From: Casp-actino8 sp032118015
GTDB lineage: Bacteria; Actinomycetota; Acidimicrobiia; Acidimicrobiales; Ilumatobacteraceae
Length of the DNA: 21,401 nt
Direction of reading: 5' to 3'
Assembly: GCA_032118015.1 (NCBI GenBank)
Contig: JAULYE010000181.1
Coordinates: forward strand, 1 to 21,401
Positions 13,967 through 21,371 of the stretch are shown piece after piece. Under the pieces are notes generated by a model. It worked only from the letters and a program-made list of their open reading frames with translations, did no database searches and was not told where the DNA came from. The position numbers and the translations under genes are program-made. Every line of letters starts with the position of its first letter. Positions within the stretch are counted from its first letter, which is position 1.

Positions 13967-15358
13967 TCAGCGTGCGATGTCGAGCAACGTTGCGAACGAT
14001 GCCTCGAGACTCTCCGTCAGTAGGGACGGTTCGGTGATGGCCCGTGAGTCCATGTTCAATCCCATGTCGAGGCTGCCGACATGGGACAGCAAGGTGAGAT
14101 TGAACGCAACTCCGCCGAGTGGGCCAATCGGATAATTGCTGAGAATTTCCGATCCAGCGACGAAGACGGGTATTGGCGTGCCCTTGACATTCGAGGTGGC
14201 GAAGTCGACGGTTTGGGACTGAAGGCGGGCCAATCTGGTGGTGACTCCTGTGGGGAGTGAACTCGCCACCGTTGCGATTGTGTTGAGGAGTTGAGCAGCG
14301 GACCCAGAAGCCGTCTGAGACGTGACCTCGTGAATGGCTCGGAATCGATCCGCGATGGGCATCTCTCCCGTGGGGACCAGCATTCGTGCGAGGGAAAAAG
14401 CGTTTGCCGAATCGTCCCCGTTGGTCCGTGTGCTGATGGCCATCGATGCTCGCAACTGGGGAACTGGTGACCCGAGGGCCGTGTGATACCTGCCGGCAGC
14501 ATCGCTGGCTGCTGTCAACAGCAACGTATTCAAGGTTCCACCGAGGACCCTCGCCGTTTCCCGCGCCTCGCGGAACGGAACTTTGAGCACCTCCACGTGC
14601 CGGCGTAACGAGCGTTGCTGCCACAGCGGTGATTTGGCAGGATCGATATCGCCCATCTGGCCGATGAGATTGCGCACGGTCTCGAGAGTCGCTGCTCCCG
14701 CGGCGGGCATCTGGGAGGGATCAGCAATGAGTTCTCGAATGTGTTTGACAAGGGCCAAGGGAATCTTCATGGGACCGGCAAGCACATCACGCCACAGGTC
14801 CGATGTCCCGTGTTCGAACGGGTTGGATCCTTCGCCCTGTTCACGCACGATGGGTTCGGGTTCGGGTGCATCGCGCTCGAAGTCGAAGAATTGCAGGGAT
14901 AGTTGGACGCTTCCCTCTCCGTCAGCAATTGCGTGATGCAGTTTCTCGACGAGCACTGCGCGACCGTCGGGCAATCCCTCGATCACGACGAACTGCCACA
15001 GTGGGCGAGTGCGATCGAAGGGGTCGTTGGTGATCAGAGTTGCCAGATCCAACATGGTGCGCATCGAGCTGGGCTGGGGAAGGGCGACACGGCGAACGTG
15101 ATAGTCGATGTCGAAATCCGGATCGTCCACCCACAGGGGTGGTGTGAGGTGCGCTGGTACCGATTGGACGCGTTGGCGCAGTCGGGGGATCGCATGAGTG
15201 GCACGCTCCATCCGTCGCCGCAGCCGATCGAAATCGGGGGAGCGATCGAGCACCGAAAGATTGGCGAAAGTCGAGGCGAGATAGGGGTCTTTGTCGATCC
15301 GCCACATCAGAGCTTCAGCATCGGACATCTTGTGATCGAAGCGAATTTCCGTGGCCAT
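13967..15358 (-). CDS. Wax ester synthase/diacylglycerol acyltransferase (WS/DGAT) family protein
   Basis: This 463-residue protein has the condensing-enzyme motif HHAIADG (141-147), the HHxxxDG catalytic site of WS/DGAT, preceded by PLW (119-121). The C-terminal half has the family stretches SNVKGTPIPVFVAG and NYPIGPLGGVAFNLTLLSHVGSLDMGLNMD. These enzymes esterify acyl-CoA to diacylglycerol or fatty alcohols to make storage triacylglycerol or wax; actinobacteria often have several with differing substrates. It is probably a peripheral, lipid-associated cytoplasmic protein. The ATG at 15358 lies 6 nt after a TAGTCT -10 element and lacks a Shine-Dalgarno sequence. It is divergent from the metzincin-like gene, with about 80 bp between starts. 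Confidence 0.95.
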   Translation of the reverse strand: MATEIRFDHKMSDAEALMWRIDKDPYLASTFANLSVLDRSPDFDRLRRRMERATHAIPRLRQRVQSVPAHLTPPLWVDDPDFDIDYHVRRVALPQPSSMRTMLDLATLITNDPFDRTRPLWQFVVIEGLPDGRAVLVEKLHHAIADGEGSVQLSLQFFDFERDAPEPEPIVREQGEGSNPFEHGTSDLWRDVLAGPMKIPLALVKHIRELIADPSQMPAAGAATLETVRNLIGQMGDIDPAKSPLWQQRSLRRHVEVLKVPFREARETARVLGGTLNTLLLTAASDAAGRYHTALGSPVPQLRASMAISTRTNGDDSANAFSLARMLVPTGEMPIADRFRAIHEVTSQTASGSAAQLLNTIATVASSLPTGVTTRLARLQSQTVDFATSNVKGTPIPVFVAGSEILSNYPIGPLGGVAFNLTLLSHVGSLDMGLNMDSRAITEPSLLTESLEASFATLLDIAR

Positions 15359-15364
15359 CGGCTC

Positions 15365-15370
15365 AGACTA
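15365..15370 (-). promoter_or_regulatory. -10 element (TAGTCT on the minus strand) for the WS/DGAT gene
   Basis: TAGTCT fits TANNNT and ends exactly 6 nt before the ATG at 15358, matching the pattern at moaC, the aminopeptidase and the SDR at 13439. Confidence 0.4.
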
Positions 15371-15441
15371 TGACAAGCGGACCGTGATACTTGGAGCGTG
15401 ACGAGCAACAGCGAAGATGTGCATCTGGTATGCACGAGGGT

Positions 15442-16656
15442 ATGACTCAAGATTCTCGGGCCGTTGTCGCCAGGGAACGATGGGCGCCGAGAGTGGCTCT
15501 GGCCTTGGCGGGATTGGTTGCCGGGAGTGGATGTGCATCGATGTCGACAGCAGATGTCGAGCAGGGTCCGCCTGAGATATCGGTGGTAAAGGCGACTCTC
15601 GAACATCTCCGATCGATGGCTGAGACATTCGGCAGTGATGTGTGGGAGGTCGCGGTGTGTCGCATTCCCGAAAGCCATGATGAGACCCTCTACGACATGT
15701 CCGGTATCAGACTCGACCAATCGGCCGACTGGATCGTGCGTGAACTCGAACCGGTCTCTGAGTACTTCCAAAGGTGGTCCAATGGCCGATACTCCGTCGA
15801 GTTCCGAGCGGCAGCAAGCGATGTCCACCCCGATCATGGCGATGCGAACCAATGCACCGAGCGGGCTCTGGCTCGATCCGATTCAGGAGTGGACGGTGTC
15901 CTGGTCGTAGCCGATGCCCAGCACCGAGAAGACCGCAGCGGAGGTTGGGGTCGCAATGCCAGACATTGCAGCACTCCGTGTTCGGTGGATGTGTCGCGTC
16001 GGGCGATCTACGTCGGCGCAGCGGACTTCGTGACGAGTGGACCTTCACCCTTGGATCTGATCGAACACGAGATGGGTCACGCCCTCGGCTGGCCGCACAG
16101 TCGCTGGCGAACCGAGTACGACAGCGCTGTCGATGTGATGAGTGACAGTGCAGCTGGGCGACGGCACGATGACCTTCGGCGCCATGGACCTGGTGTTCTG
16201 GCCATCAACAGATATCTGTCTGGGTGGACAACATTCGATCCCGTCTTCGTCGATGCAGGTCTTGCCTCGACGGTCTCGATCGAGTCGGAGCGCTTCGCAA
16301 TCGTCTCGGTTGGTTCGAACCGAGTGGTCACTCTGGAAGTCGTCGATTCCGTTGGGGACTTCTCTCACCTACTCGGTCCAGGAGTCGTGGTGCACCTCGT
16401 CGATTGGGGGCCTGACGTGTGTGCGCAGCCGAGCACCGTACCGGGTGACCCAAGACAGTTCTGTCTCGGTTCGGCGCGCAGCCACCGTCTGGTGGCCCCG
16501 AGTGGATCCCTCGATGGCGTCATGCGCCCAGGGAGTCACGTCGACATAGCTGGTGTACGAGTTGTTCTCGACACCCTCGACAGTCGCGTGGGGTCCGACG
16601 GACTGAGCACATTCGCGGCTGTGATCGAACTCACCCCGACACAAGCAGGTTCGTGA
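15442..16656 (+). CDS. Exported metzincin-like zinc metallopeptidase, possible lipoprotein
   Basis: The 404-residue protein begins with a basic region and a hydrophobic segment (about 17-29) ending in GSGC, Cys31, so it may be a lipoprotein, though the residue at -3 is Gly and not the usual Leu/Val. The catalytic site HEMGHALGWPH (209-219) is a full HExxHxxGxxH metzincin motif with three histidine ligands and Glu210. A Met-turn-like DVMSD (231-235) follows. This combination resembles gametolysin-type (M11) and related peptidases; the exact family is not certain. The region after residue 260 is rich in beta-like Val/Thr sequence and has paired Cys. Starts at ATG 15430 or TTG 15391 are possible; I prefer 15442 for its typical signal-peptide length. 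It converges with the DsbA-like gene, with only 4 bp between their stops. Confidence 0.82.
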   Translation: MTQDSRAVVARERWAPRVALALAGLVAGSGCASMSTADVEQGPPEISVVKATLEHLRSMAETFGSDVWEVAVCRIPESHDETLYDMSGIRLDQSADWIVRELEPVSEYFQRWSNGRYSVEFRAAASDVHPDHGDANQCTERALARSDSGVDGVLVVADAQHREDRSGGWGRNARHCSTPCSVDVSRRAIYVGAADFVTSGPSPLDLIEHEMGHALGWPHSRWRTEYDSAVDVMSDSAAGRRHDDLRRHGPGVLAINRYLSGWTTFDPVFVDAGLASTVSIESERFAIVSVGSNRVVTLEVVDSVGDFSHLLGPGVVVHLVDWGPDVCAQPSTVPGDPRQFCLGSARSHRLVAPSGSLDGVMRPGSHVDIAGVRVVLDTLDSRVGSDGLSTFAAVIELTPTQAGS

Positions 16657-16660
16657 GTCG

Positions 16661-17260
16661 TCAGCGCGGAACAGAAGTGTGTTTGAACTCGTTCAGGTTC
16701 TCCCACTGAATCAAATCGAGAACGCGCTCCACTGTGTGCTGGGCGAGGGCCTCATCGCCGTCGGGGCGATCGAGAAGGCGCACGAAGACCGCCGCATCGC
16801 CCATGATGAACACCGGGACTCCCCAGACATCGTGGGACCGGGCGTACGAGGTGTGTTCATCGCGAATGGTGGCCAGAGGCCGGCCGGAGTCCACTTCGGA
16901 GAACACTGCATCGGGATCGACGCCGCAACCTCTCAAAACGACACTCAGAGCATCACGATTGCGCAAGTCGCCGCTGCGTGTATGGCGGAATTCGTAGAGA
17001 GCGTGATGGACTTCGACGAATGCGTGCGGCTGATTGTCGCGAACTGCAACCCCGACTTGGAGCGCCAGCAGACCTGAGTCACTGTCGGGTTCGTCCCAGA
17101 CATCGGGCATGCCTTCTTCGACATGGGATTGACCGAGGCAGAACGGAACAAAGGTGACGTCCCAATCTGCTCCAGCACGCAAACCGTGCACGATGTGATC
17201 ATGGGCGATACGGCCGTACGGACAGCGATAATCCCATGTGATCGCGAATGATCGAATCAT
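16661..17260 (-). CDS. DsbA-family thioredoxin-fold protein with single active-site Cys
   Basis: The 199-residue protein opens with a DsbA/FrnE-like strand and active site TWDYRCPYGR (8-17). The usual CxxC is reduced to CPYG (Cys13), so it cannot form the normal intramolecular disulfide. The cis-Pro loop GVPVF (147-151) is present, and a helical insert lies between them, as in DsbA and the 2-hydroxychromene-2-carboxylate isomerase relatives. There is no signal peptide, so it probably acts in the cytoplasm, perhaps as a thiol-dependent transferase or isomerase; mycothiol use would be a guess. GGAG 8 nt before ATG 17260 supports this start over TTG 17266. It is last in a minus-strand run after the PAP2 gene. 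Confidence 0.85.
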   Translation of the reverse strand: MIRSFAITWDYRCPYGRIAHDHIVHGLRAGADWDVTFVPFCLGQSHVEEGMPDVWDEPDSDSGLLALQVGVAVRDNQPHAFVEVHHALYEFRHTRSGDLRNRDALSVVLRGCGVDPDAVFSEVDSGRPLATIRDEHTSYARSHDVWGVPVFIMGDAAVFVRLLDRPDGDEALAQHTVERVLDLIQWENLNEFKHTSVPR

Positions 17261-17283
17261 GTTCAATTCTCCTTCGAATCATG
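17252..17283. repeat. Direct repeat of a 10-bp unit flanking the DsbA-like start
   Basis: TCGAATCATG occurs at 17252-17261 and 17274-17283, starting 22 bp apart, on either side of the Shine-Dalgarno sequence. The inner copy overlaps the start codon, and the outer copy creates an out-of-frame ATG at 17283 on the minus strand. Confidence 0.6.
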
Positions 17284-17330
17284 ACCTGCTGTGATATCTG
17301 CTGGGACACGTGCAGTTCGTGAGCAGCTTC

Positions 17331-17897
17331 TCATCGGAGTCGCTCGACGAGCGGACGTGCCAATAGTCCGAGACCGAGGCCGACCACGGCACCACCGAGG
17401 ACGTCGGAAGCGTGATGGATTCTCACATACGCGCGGCTCGTGGCGACGATTCCCGCCAGACCAAACCATGCGGGGGCCGATCGCCGTCCGTCCAGAGTGG
17501 TGAGAAGAGTCGCCGCGAAAAAAGCCGAACTGGCATGGCCACTCGGAAACGAGCTCGTCGATGGTTTGCGAACCTCGAAGCGGTCGTCTCCACTTTCAGT
17601 CGGGCGTTGGCGCCGAAAGAGACGCTTGATCCCCTGATTGACGATCAGTGATTCGACTCCGAGAAGTGCAGACAGGGCGAAACCTTGCGCAGCACGACGC
17701 TCACTCGACACACCGCGTGCCGAAGCCACAAGATGCCAGATCAGGCTGAAGTCGCCAAGATGACTTGCAGTCGAAAAGACACGCGCGGCGACGGGCGAGG
17801 TACGCCATGATTCAAGGAACTCGTCGACGCGGGCATCGAATGCGTCGATCGTTTGGATCATGGGCGACGTGCCGCTCAGATCGGGATCGGGATCCAT
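17331..17897 (-). CDS. PAP2 superfamily phosphatase
   Basis: All three signature motifs of the PAP2 (type 2 phosphatidic acid phosphatase) superfamily are present in this 188-residue protein: KRLFRRQRP (91-99), PSGH (118-121) and SRAYVRIHHASD (154-165). The histidines in the last two are the catalytic pair. Hydrophobic stretches at about 73-90, 122-134, 142-153 and 166-183 indicate an integral membrane enzyme. Likely substrates are lipid phosphates such as phosphatidic acid or undecaprenyl pyrophosphate; the sequence does not decide. The first 12 residues (MDPDPDLSGTSP) are unusual, so the real start may be ATG 17861. It lies 42 bp downstream of the alpha/beta hydrolase gene. A phosphatidic acid phosphatase would fit with the nearby WS/DGAT enzyme, but the two are separated and on different transcripts. 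Confidence 0.92.
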   Translation of the reverse strand: MDPDPDLSGTSPMIQTIDAFDARVDEFLESWRTSPVAARVFSTASHLGDFSLIWHLVASARGVSSERRAAQGFALSALLGVESLIVNQGIKRLFRRQRPTESGDDRFEVRKPSTSSFPSGHASSAFFAATLLTTLDGRRSAPAWFGLAGIVATSRAYVRIHHASDVLGGAVVGLGLGLLARPLVERLR

Positions 17898-17939
17898 GTC
17901 GGTGTGTGCAGAGTCTCTTTGAGTTCCCGAGCCGTCGAC

Positions 17940-18827
17940 TCAGGGTTCCAGTGTGTCGGCAAAGGTGTCGATGATCCGCGCGACCCGGACCGGATCGACG
18001 AAGGGACCGAAGTGGTCGAGGTCGCTGTACTCGATGTGATTTCCTTTGGGAAGTCTGTCGGCGATGGCCTCCGCGAAACCTGAAGGCTGAAACGGCTCTG
18101 GATGACCGCTCAGCACCCACACCGGGATGTCGATCTCTGACAACTTCTTCCACAACTGGGGGATGTCCGAATGACGAAAGTTTTCCGCTTCGAGCTCGGG
18201 ATCGCATTTGAGATGAATACGCCCGTCATCGCCTTTGCGAAATCCGCCGCGCACGTACGCATCGAGGGCCTCGGGTGTGAAGTGAGCCATGGGCATCTTC
18301 GATGCGTAGTTCTGGATCGCGTCGTCGAAGTTCTTGAACGCTGACTTTCGGCGTGCTGCGCCCTCTGCGAGAACATTGGGACGATTCGCCGGCATACGCA
18401 GATCATCGGGTTTGACGATTGGCTCGTAGAGCAAAAGACCCCGGAACAAGCCTGGGTTCTTGAGTGCAGCGAGCAACAAGGTTGCCCCACCCATGGAGTG
18501 TCCAACGCCGATGATCCCACCGGGTTCGGCGATGGACTTGCCGACGGCTGCGGCATCGGCCCCGTATCCGGACCAAGAAACTTTCCAATCCTTTGGCGTC
18601 GGGGTGTCACCATGACCGCGATGGTCGAAGGCGAAACAATGAAACCTCTTCGTCAGGTTCTCTGCAACGGGTTGCCAGCACAGACCATGAAAGCCGTTGG
18701 CGTGAGAGAGAACCAGATTGGGGCCGATTCCGCCGAGGTCGTACGCGGCGACCTTGACTCCATTCGAAGATGCGACTTTCAATGTCTTGATCTCACTGTC
18801 CACGTTGCTCCGGGGGTTCGGTTGCAT
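17940..18827 (-). CDS. Alpha/beta hydrolase
   Basis: This 295-residue protein shows the alpha/beta hydrolase core: an oxyanion segment SHANGFHG (41-48), FDHRGHGDT (67-75) and the nucleophile elbow GHSMGG (109-114, Ser111). The late histidine is in DLDHFGPF. The acidic triad member is less clear; LSGHPEPF, with Glu, occupies the usual position of Asp. There is no signal peptide or membrane segment. Substrate could be an ester, epoxide or C-C bond; not decidable here. The start is either ATG 18827 or GTG 18833 two codons earlier. It lies 15-21 bp after the LapA-like gene, so the two are probably co-transcribed, followed by the PAP2 and DsbA-like genes. Confidence 0.92.
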   Translation of the reverse strand: MQPNPRSNVDSEIKTLKVASSNGVKVAAYDLGGIGPNLVLSHANGFHGLCWQPVAENLTKRFHCFAFDHRGHGDTPTPKDWKVSWSGYGADAAAVGKSIAEPGGIIGVGHSMGGATLLLAALKNPGLFRGLLLYEPIVKPDDLRMPANRPNVLAEGAARRKSAFKNFDDAIQNYASKMPMAHFTPEALDAYVRGGFRKGDDGRIHLKCDPELEAENFRHSDIPQLWKKLSEIDIPVWVLSGHPEPFQPSGFAEAIADRLPKGNHIEYSDLDHFGPFVDPVRVARIIDTFADTLEP

Positions 18828-18848
18828 CGACACGGGCGTATGTCGACG

Positions 18849-19103
18849 TCACTTGTCCTTGCGCCGGCGTCGGCGCAACCCGATGAAGAGACGATCGGAA
18901 ATGACTCCGAGGGCTACGGCAACGACCAGGCTGACCCACTGACGGGTTTGAGCTTCGAGAGAGAGGAAACTGACGGTGACTTCTGCCCGGTTGGAGAGAA
19001 CGAAAATCAGAGCCAGCACTGCAGCCACGATGAAACCGATCAATCGCCAGGGTGTTTCCTTCTTCTCCTGGGGAACACCGCTGACGTTCTGATTGTCGTC
19101 CAT
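18849..19103 (-). CDS. LapA/DUF1049-like small membrane protein
   Basis: The 84-residue protein has two membrane helices (about 20-37 and 56-74) joined by NRAEVTVSFLSLEAQ, the characteristic short beta-like segment of the LapA (DUF1049) domain. The C-terminus is strongly basic (LRRRRRKDK), so it should face the cytoplasm. In proteobacteria LapA works with LapB in lipopolysaccharide assembly; in an organism without LPS the role is unknown. GAGGAG 4 nt before the ATG is a strong Shine-Dalgarno sequence. It is the first gene of a minus-strand run leading into the alpha/beta hydrolase. Confidence 0.85.
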   Translation of the reverse strand: MDDNQNVSGVPQEKKETPWRLIGFIVAAVLALIFVLSNRAEVTVSFLSLEAQTRQWVSLVVAVALGVISDRLFIGLRRRRRKDK

Positions 19104-19192
19104 AAAACTCCTCAGGTGACTCCCAGATGAATCCTGAAGATTCCTCAGGGACGATTCTCGAAGCGAAGGTCAAGATCTGCTCCGAATTCTGT

Positions 19193-19212
19193 GTTGCGCC
19201 GGACGACGCAAC
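19193..19212. repeat. Hairpin-forming inverted repeat after the acyl-CoA dehydrogenase gene
   Basis: GTTGCG and CGCAAC flank an 8-nt loop, about 20 nt past the dehydrogenase stop on the minus strand. There is no U tract, so termination is only possible. An 8-bp direct repeat CGAATTCT (19183-19190 and 19227-19234) brackets it. Confidence 0.35.
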
Positions 19213-19232
19213 TCTTGAGTACGAAACGAATT

Positions 19233-20360
19233 CTAACGGGACTCGCGTGAATCAGGTCGAGGTTCGCGCGGGAGCCCAAGAAGTCTTTCCCCAATGATGT
19301 TCTTCTGAACCTGACTGGTGCCGCCGGCGATCCGGCCCCCGGGAGCAGCGAGAACTCCGAAGGACTCCGGTCCCTCGAGAGCGGAGTCGATTCCGGCGAT
19401 ATCGGATCGAAGAATCGACGTCTCGAACATCATTTCGGTGATACCCAGTTTCATCAATGAGGCGGCTGTCGAGGCAATCGGTCCTTGGCGCTGGGCCATG
19501 GCCTTGTAGGCCATTCCCTGCGACAAGAGGTATGCGAGCCTCTGACGCTCGAGAGCCGACAGATTTCGACCGTGTGCCAGACGCGAGATCGACTCGAGGC
19601 GACGCTCGAGAGAGATGACGCTGGTGCCGATGTGGCCGCGCTCGGATGTCAGCACAGCCATCCCAACTCCCCACCCGCCGTGCAGGGGACCAAGGAGAGC
19701 TTCGGCTGGTACCTCGACATCAGTGAAGAACACTTCGTCGAACTCGGAGTCTCCGGTCATTTGCTTGAGGGGGCGAACGTCGATTCCTTGAAGGCTCATG
19801 TCCAAGAGAAAGAAGCTGATGCCCTCGTGTTTGGGGGCGACGGGATCGGTTCGAGCCATGAGAATGCCCCAATTGCTGTACCGCCCACCGGAGCACCAGA
19901 CCTTCTGGCCATTGAGGATGAATCGGTCTCCGTCTCGCTGTGCGCGTGTCGACAAGGATCCGAGGTCACTGCCTGCTCCAGGTTCGCTGAACAACTGACA
20001 CCAGACGTGATCGGCGCGCAATGTCGCCTCGAGATGCCGTCGCTGTTGTTCGGGGGTCCCGAATTTCATGATCGCGCCACCGGTCAGGACGAGCCCGACC
20101 ATGTTGAAGACTCCGGGCACCCCGGCTAGAGCGCACTCGTAGAGCCATTGAGCTTGATGGGCGGCGGTGAGTCCCTGTCCTTTGAACTCTTCTGACCAAT
20201 GTATTCCAGCACGTCCAGATGCGAAAAGAAGTCTTTGCCATTCGAGGCCACGTTCGACGAGATCGGGAGGACAGATCGCCCCGTAATCGCGGGGTGCGTA
20301 CTGGGCGTTCTCTGTGAGCCAGGCTCTCGATTCTTCTGCGAACTCTTCGATGCTGATCAT
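19233..20360 (-). CDS. Acyl-CoA dehydrogenase (FadE type)
   Basis: Flavin-dependent alpha,beta-dehydrogenation of an acyl-CoA. This 375-residue protein has the family landmarks FSEPGAGSDL (124-133) and GQKVWCSGG (151-159), plus the C-terminal IAGGTSQVQKNIIGERLLGLPRE stretch typical of actinobacterial FadE proteins. The Glu of the MCAD-type catalytic base near that motif is replaced by Ala. Instead Glu240 in LTSERGHIG aligns with the catalytic Glu of isovaleryl-CoA and long-chain dehydrogenases, so the enzyme is probably active. Many such FadEs prefer branched or steroid side-chain CoA esters, but nothing here fixes the substrate. The ATG at 20360 comes 12 nt after the stop of the preceding SDR, indicating translational coupling with a beta-oxidation-like partner. 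Confidence 0.95.
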   Translation of the reverse strand: MISIEEFAEESRAWLTENAQYAPRDYGAICPPDLVERGLEWQRLLFASGRAGIHWSEEFKGQGLTAAHQAQWLYECALAGVPGVFNMVGLVLTGGAIMKFGTPEQQRRHLEATLRADHVWCQLFSEPGAGSDLGSLSTRAQRDGDRFILNGQKVWCSGGRYSNWGILMARTDPVAPKHEGISFFLLDMSLQGIDVRPLKQMTGDSEFDEVFFTDVEVPAEALLGPLHGGWGVGMAVLTSERGHIGTSVISLERRLESISRLAHGRNLSALERQRLAYLLSQGMAYKAMAQRQGPIASTAASLMKLGITEMMFETSILRSDIAGIDSALEGPESFGVLAAPGGRIAGGTSQVQKNIIGERLLGLPREPRPDSRESR

Positions 20361-20372
20361 CGATGGAACCGA

Positions 20373-21266
20373 TCAGGTGAAGTAGGGGAGGAACAGTTGT
20401 GTTTCTTCGCCCAGGTTGTTGGGAACGGAATACCCGTCTCGATCGACGATCGTGGACCAATGTGCTTCGACGTCTTCTGGCGTGAGCGAGGGCGAGTAGA
20501 AGCCCTTGGTCTCTCCGATGAAAACCTGCGCGACTCGTCCGCCGCCGACGGAGAAGATTTGACCGGATGCGGAGCAATTCTCGTGCGCGAGGTAGGCAAC
20601 GAGTGGGGACACGAGACCCGGATCGAGTTTGTCGGCGAGACCTCCCATGATGTTTTCCGTCATGCGGGTCAGAGCCAAAGGAGCGATCGCATTGGCCTTG
20701 ATGTTGTTGCGAGCGCCTTCGACGGCGAGAACTCGAGTGAAGCCCACGAGACCCATCTTCGCTGCGCCGTAGTTGGTCTGACCGAAGTTGCCGAAAATGC
20801 CGGCAGCTGAAGACGTGGACACGATGCGCCCATAACCCTGTTCGCGCATGCGCACAAATGCGGGCTTTGTCACATGGAAGGCGCCTTTGAGGTGGACGTC
20901 GAGAACTGGATTCAACAAATCGGGTTCCATGTTGTGAAAGGCCTTGTCACGCAAGATTCCGGCATTATTGATCACGATGTCGACGCGACCGAAAGCGTCG
21001 ATTGCAGTCTGAACGATGGCCTCTCCGCCTTCTGGGGTCGCAACTGAATTGGTGTCAGCGACTGCTTCGCCACCGGCAGCTTTGATTTCGTCGACGACCA
21101 CTTGTGCTGCCGAGGAGCTGGCGCCTGTCCCATCGACAGAGCCACCGAGGTCGTTGACGACGATCAATGCCCCGCGTGATGCCATCAACAGGGCATGCTG
21201 GCGTCCCAATCCACCACCGGCTCCGGTGATGATCGCTACTTTGCCGTCGTATCCGAGATTGCTCAT
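20373..21266 (-). CDS. SDR, (3R)-hydroxyacyl-CoA dehydrogenase type (MFE-2/HSD17B4-like)
   Basis: This 297-residue SDR has TGAGGGLG (14-21), a VVNDLGG stretch (36-42), NNAG (100-103) followed by ILRDKAF, Ser153 and YGAAK (Tyr166, Lys170). The NDLGG after the second strand, the AVADTNSV stretch and NNAGILRDK are the hallmarks of the dehydrogenase domain of peroxisomal multifunctional enzyme type 2. Its bacterial relatives oxidise (3R)-hydroxyacyl-CoA. The extra C-terminal segment (about 240-297), with GGGRVAQVFIGETKGF, also fits. With the acyl-CoA dehydrogenase 12 bp downstream it forms a plausible beta-oxidation pair. AAGGAG 4 nt before the ATG supports the start. Confidence 0.93.
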   Translation of the reverse strand: MSNLGYDGKVAIITGAGGGLGRQHALLMASRGALIVVNDLGGSVDGTGASSSAAQVVVDEIKAAGGEAVADTNSVATPEGGEAIVQTAIDAFGRVDIVINNAGILRDKAFHNMEPDLLNPVLDVHLKGAFHVTKPAFVRMREQGYGRIVSTSSAAGIFGNFGQTNYGAAKMGLVGFTRVLAVEGARNNIKANAIAPLALTRMTENIMGGLADKLDPGLVSPLVAYLAHENCSASGQIFSVGGGRVAQVFIGETKGFYSPSLTPEDVEAHWSTIVDRDGYSVPNNLGEETQLFLPYFT

Positions 21267-21315
21267 GACGCTCCTTGCCTATGTCGTTGTGTACGTGTCT
21301 CGGACCGGGGACGCA

Positions 21316-21321
21316 ACACTA
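21316..21321 (-). promoter_or_regulatory. Candidate -10 element (TAGTGT on the minus strand) for the SDR/acyl-CoA dehydrogenase pair
   Basis: TAGTGT fits TANNNT and lies about 50 nt upstream of the ATG at 21266, which has its own Shine-Dalgarno sequence. There is no clear -35, so this is weak. Confidence 0.25.
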
Positions 21322-21371
21322 AATGCGCTCGATCCGGACATTCGTTTTCGTTCGTCGCTCGATCCTGCCGT

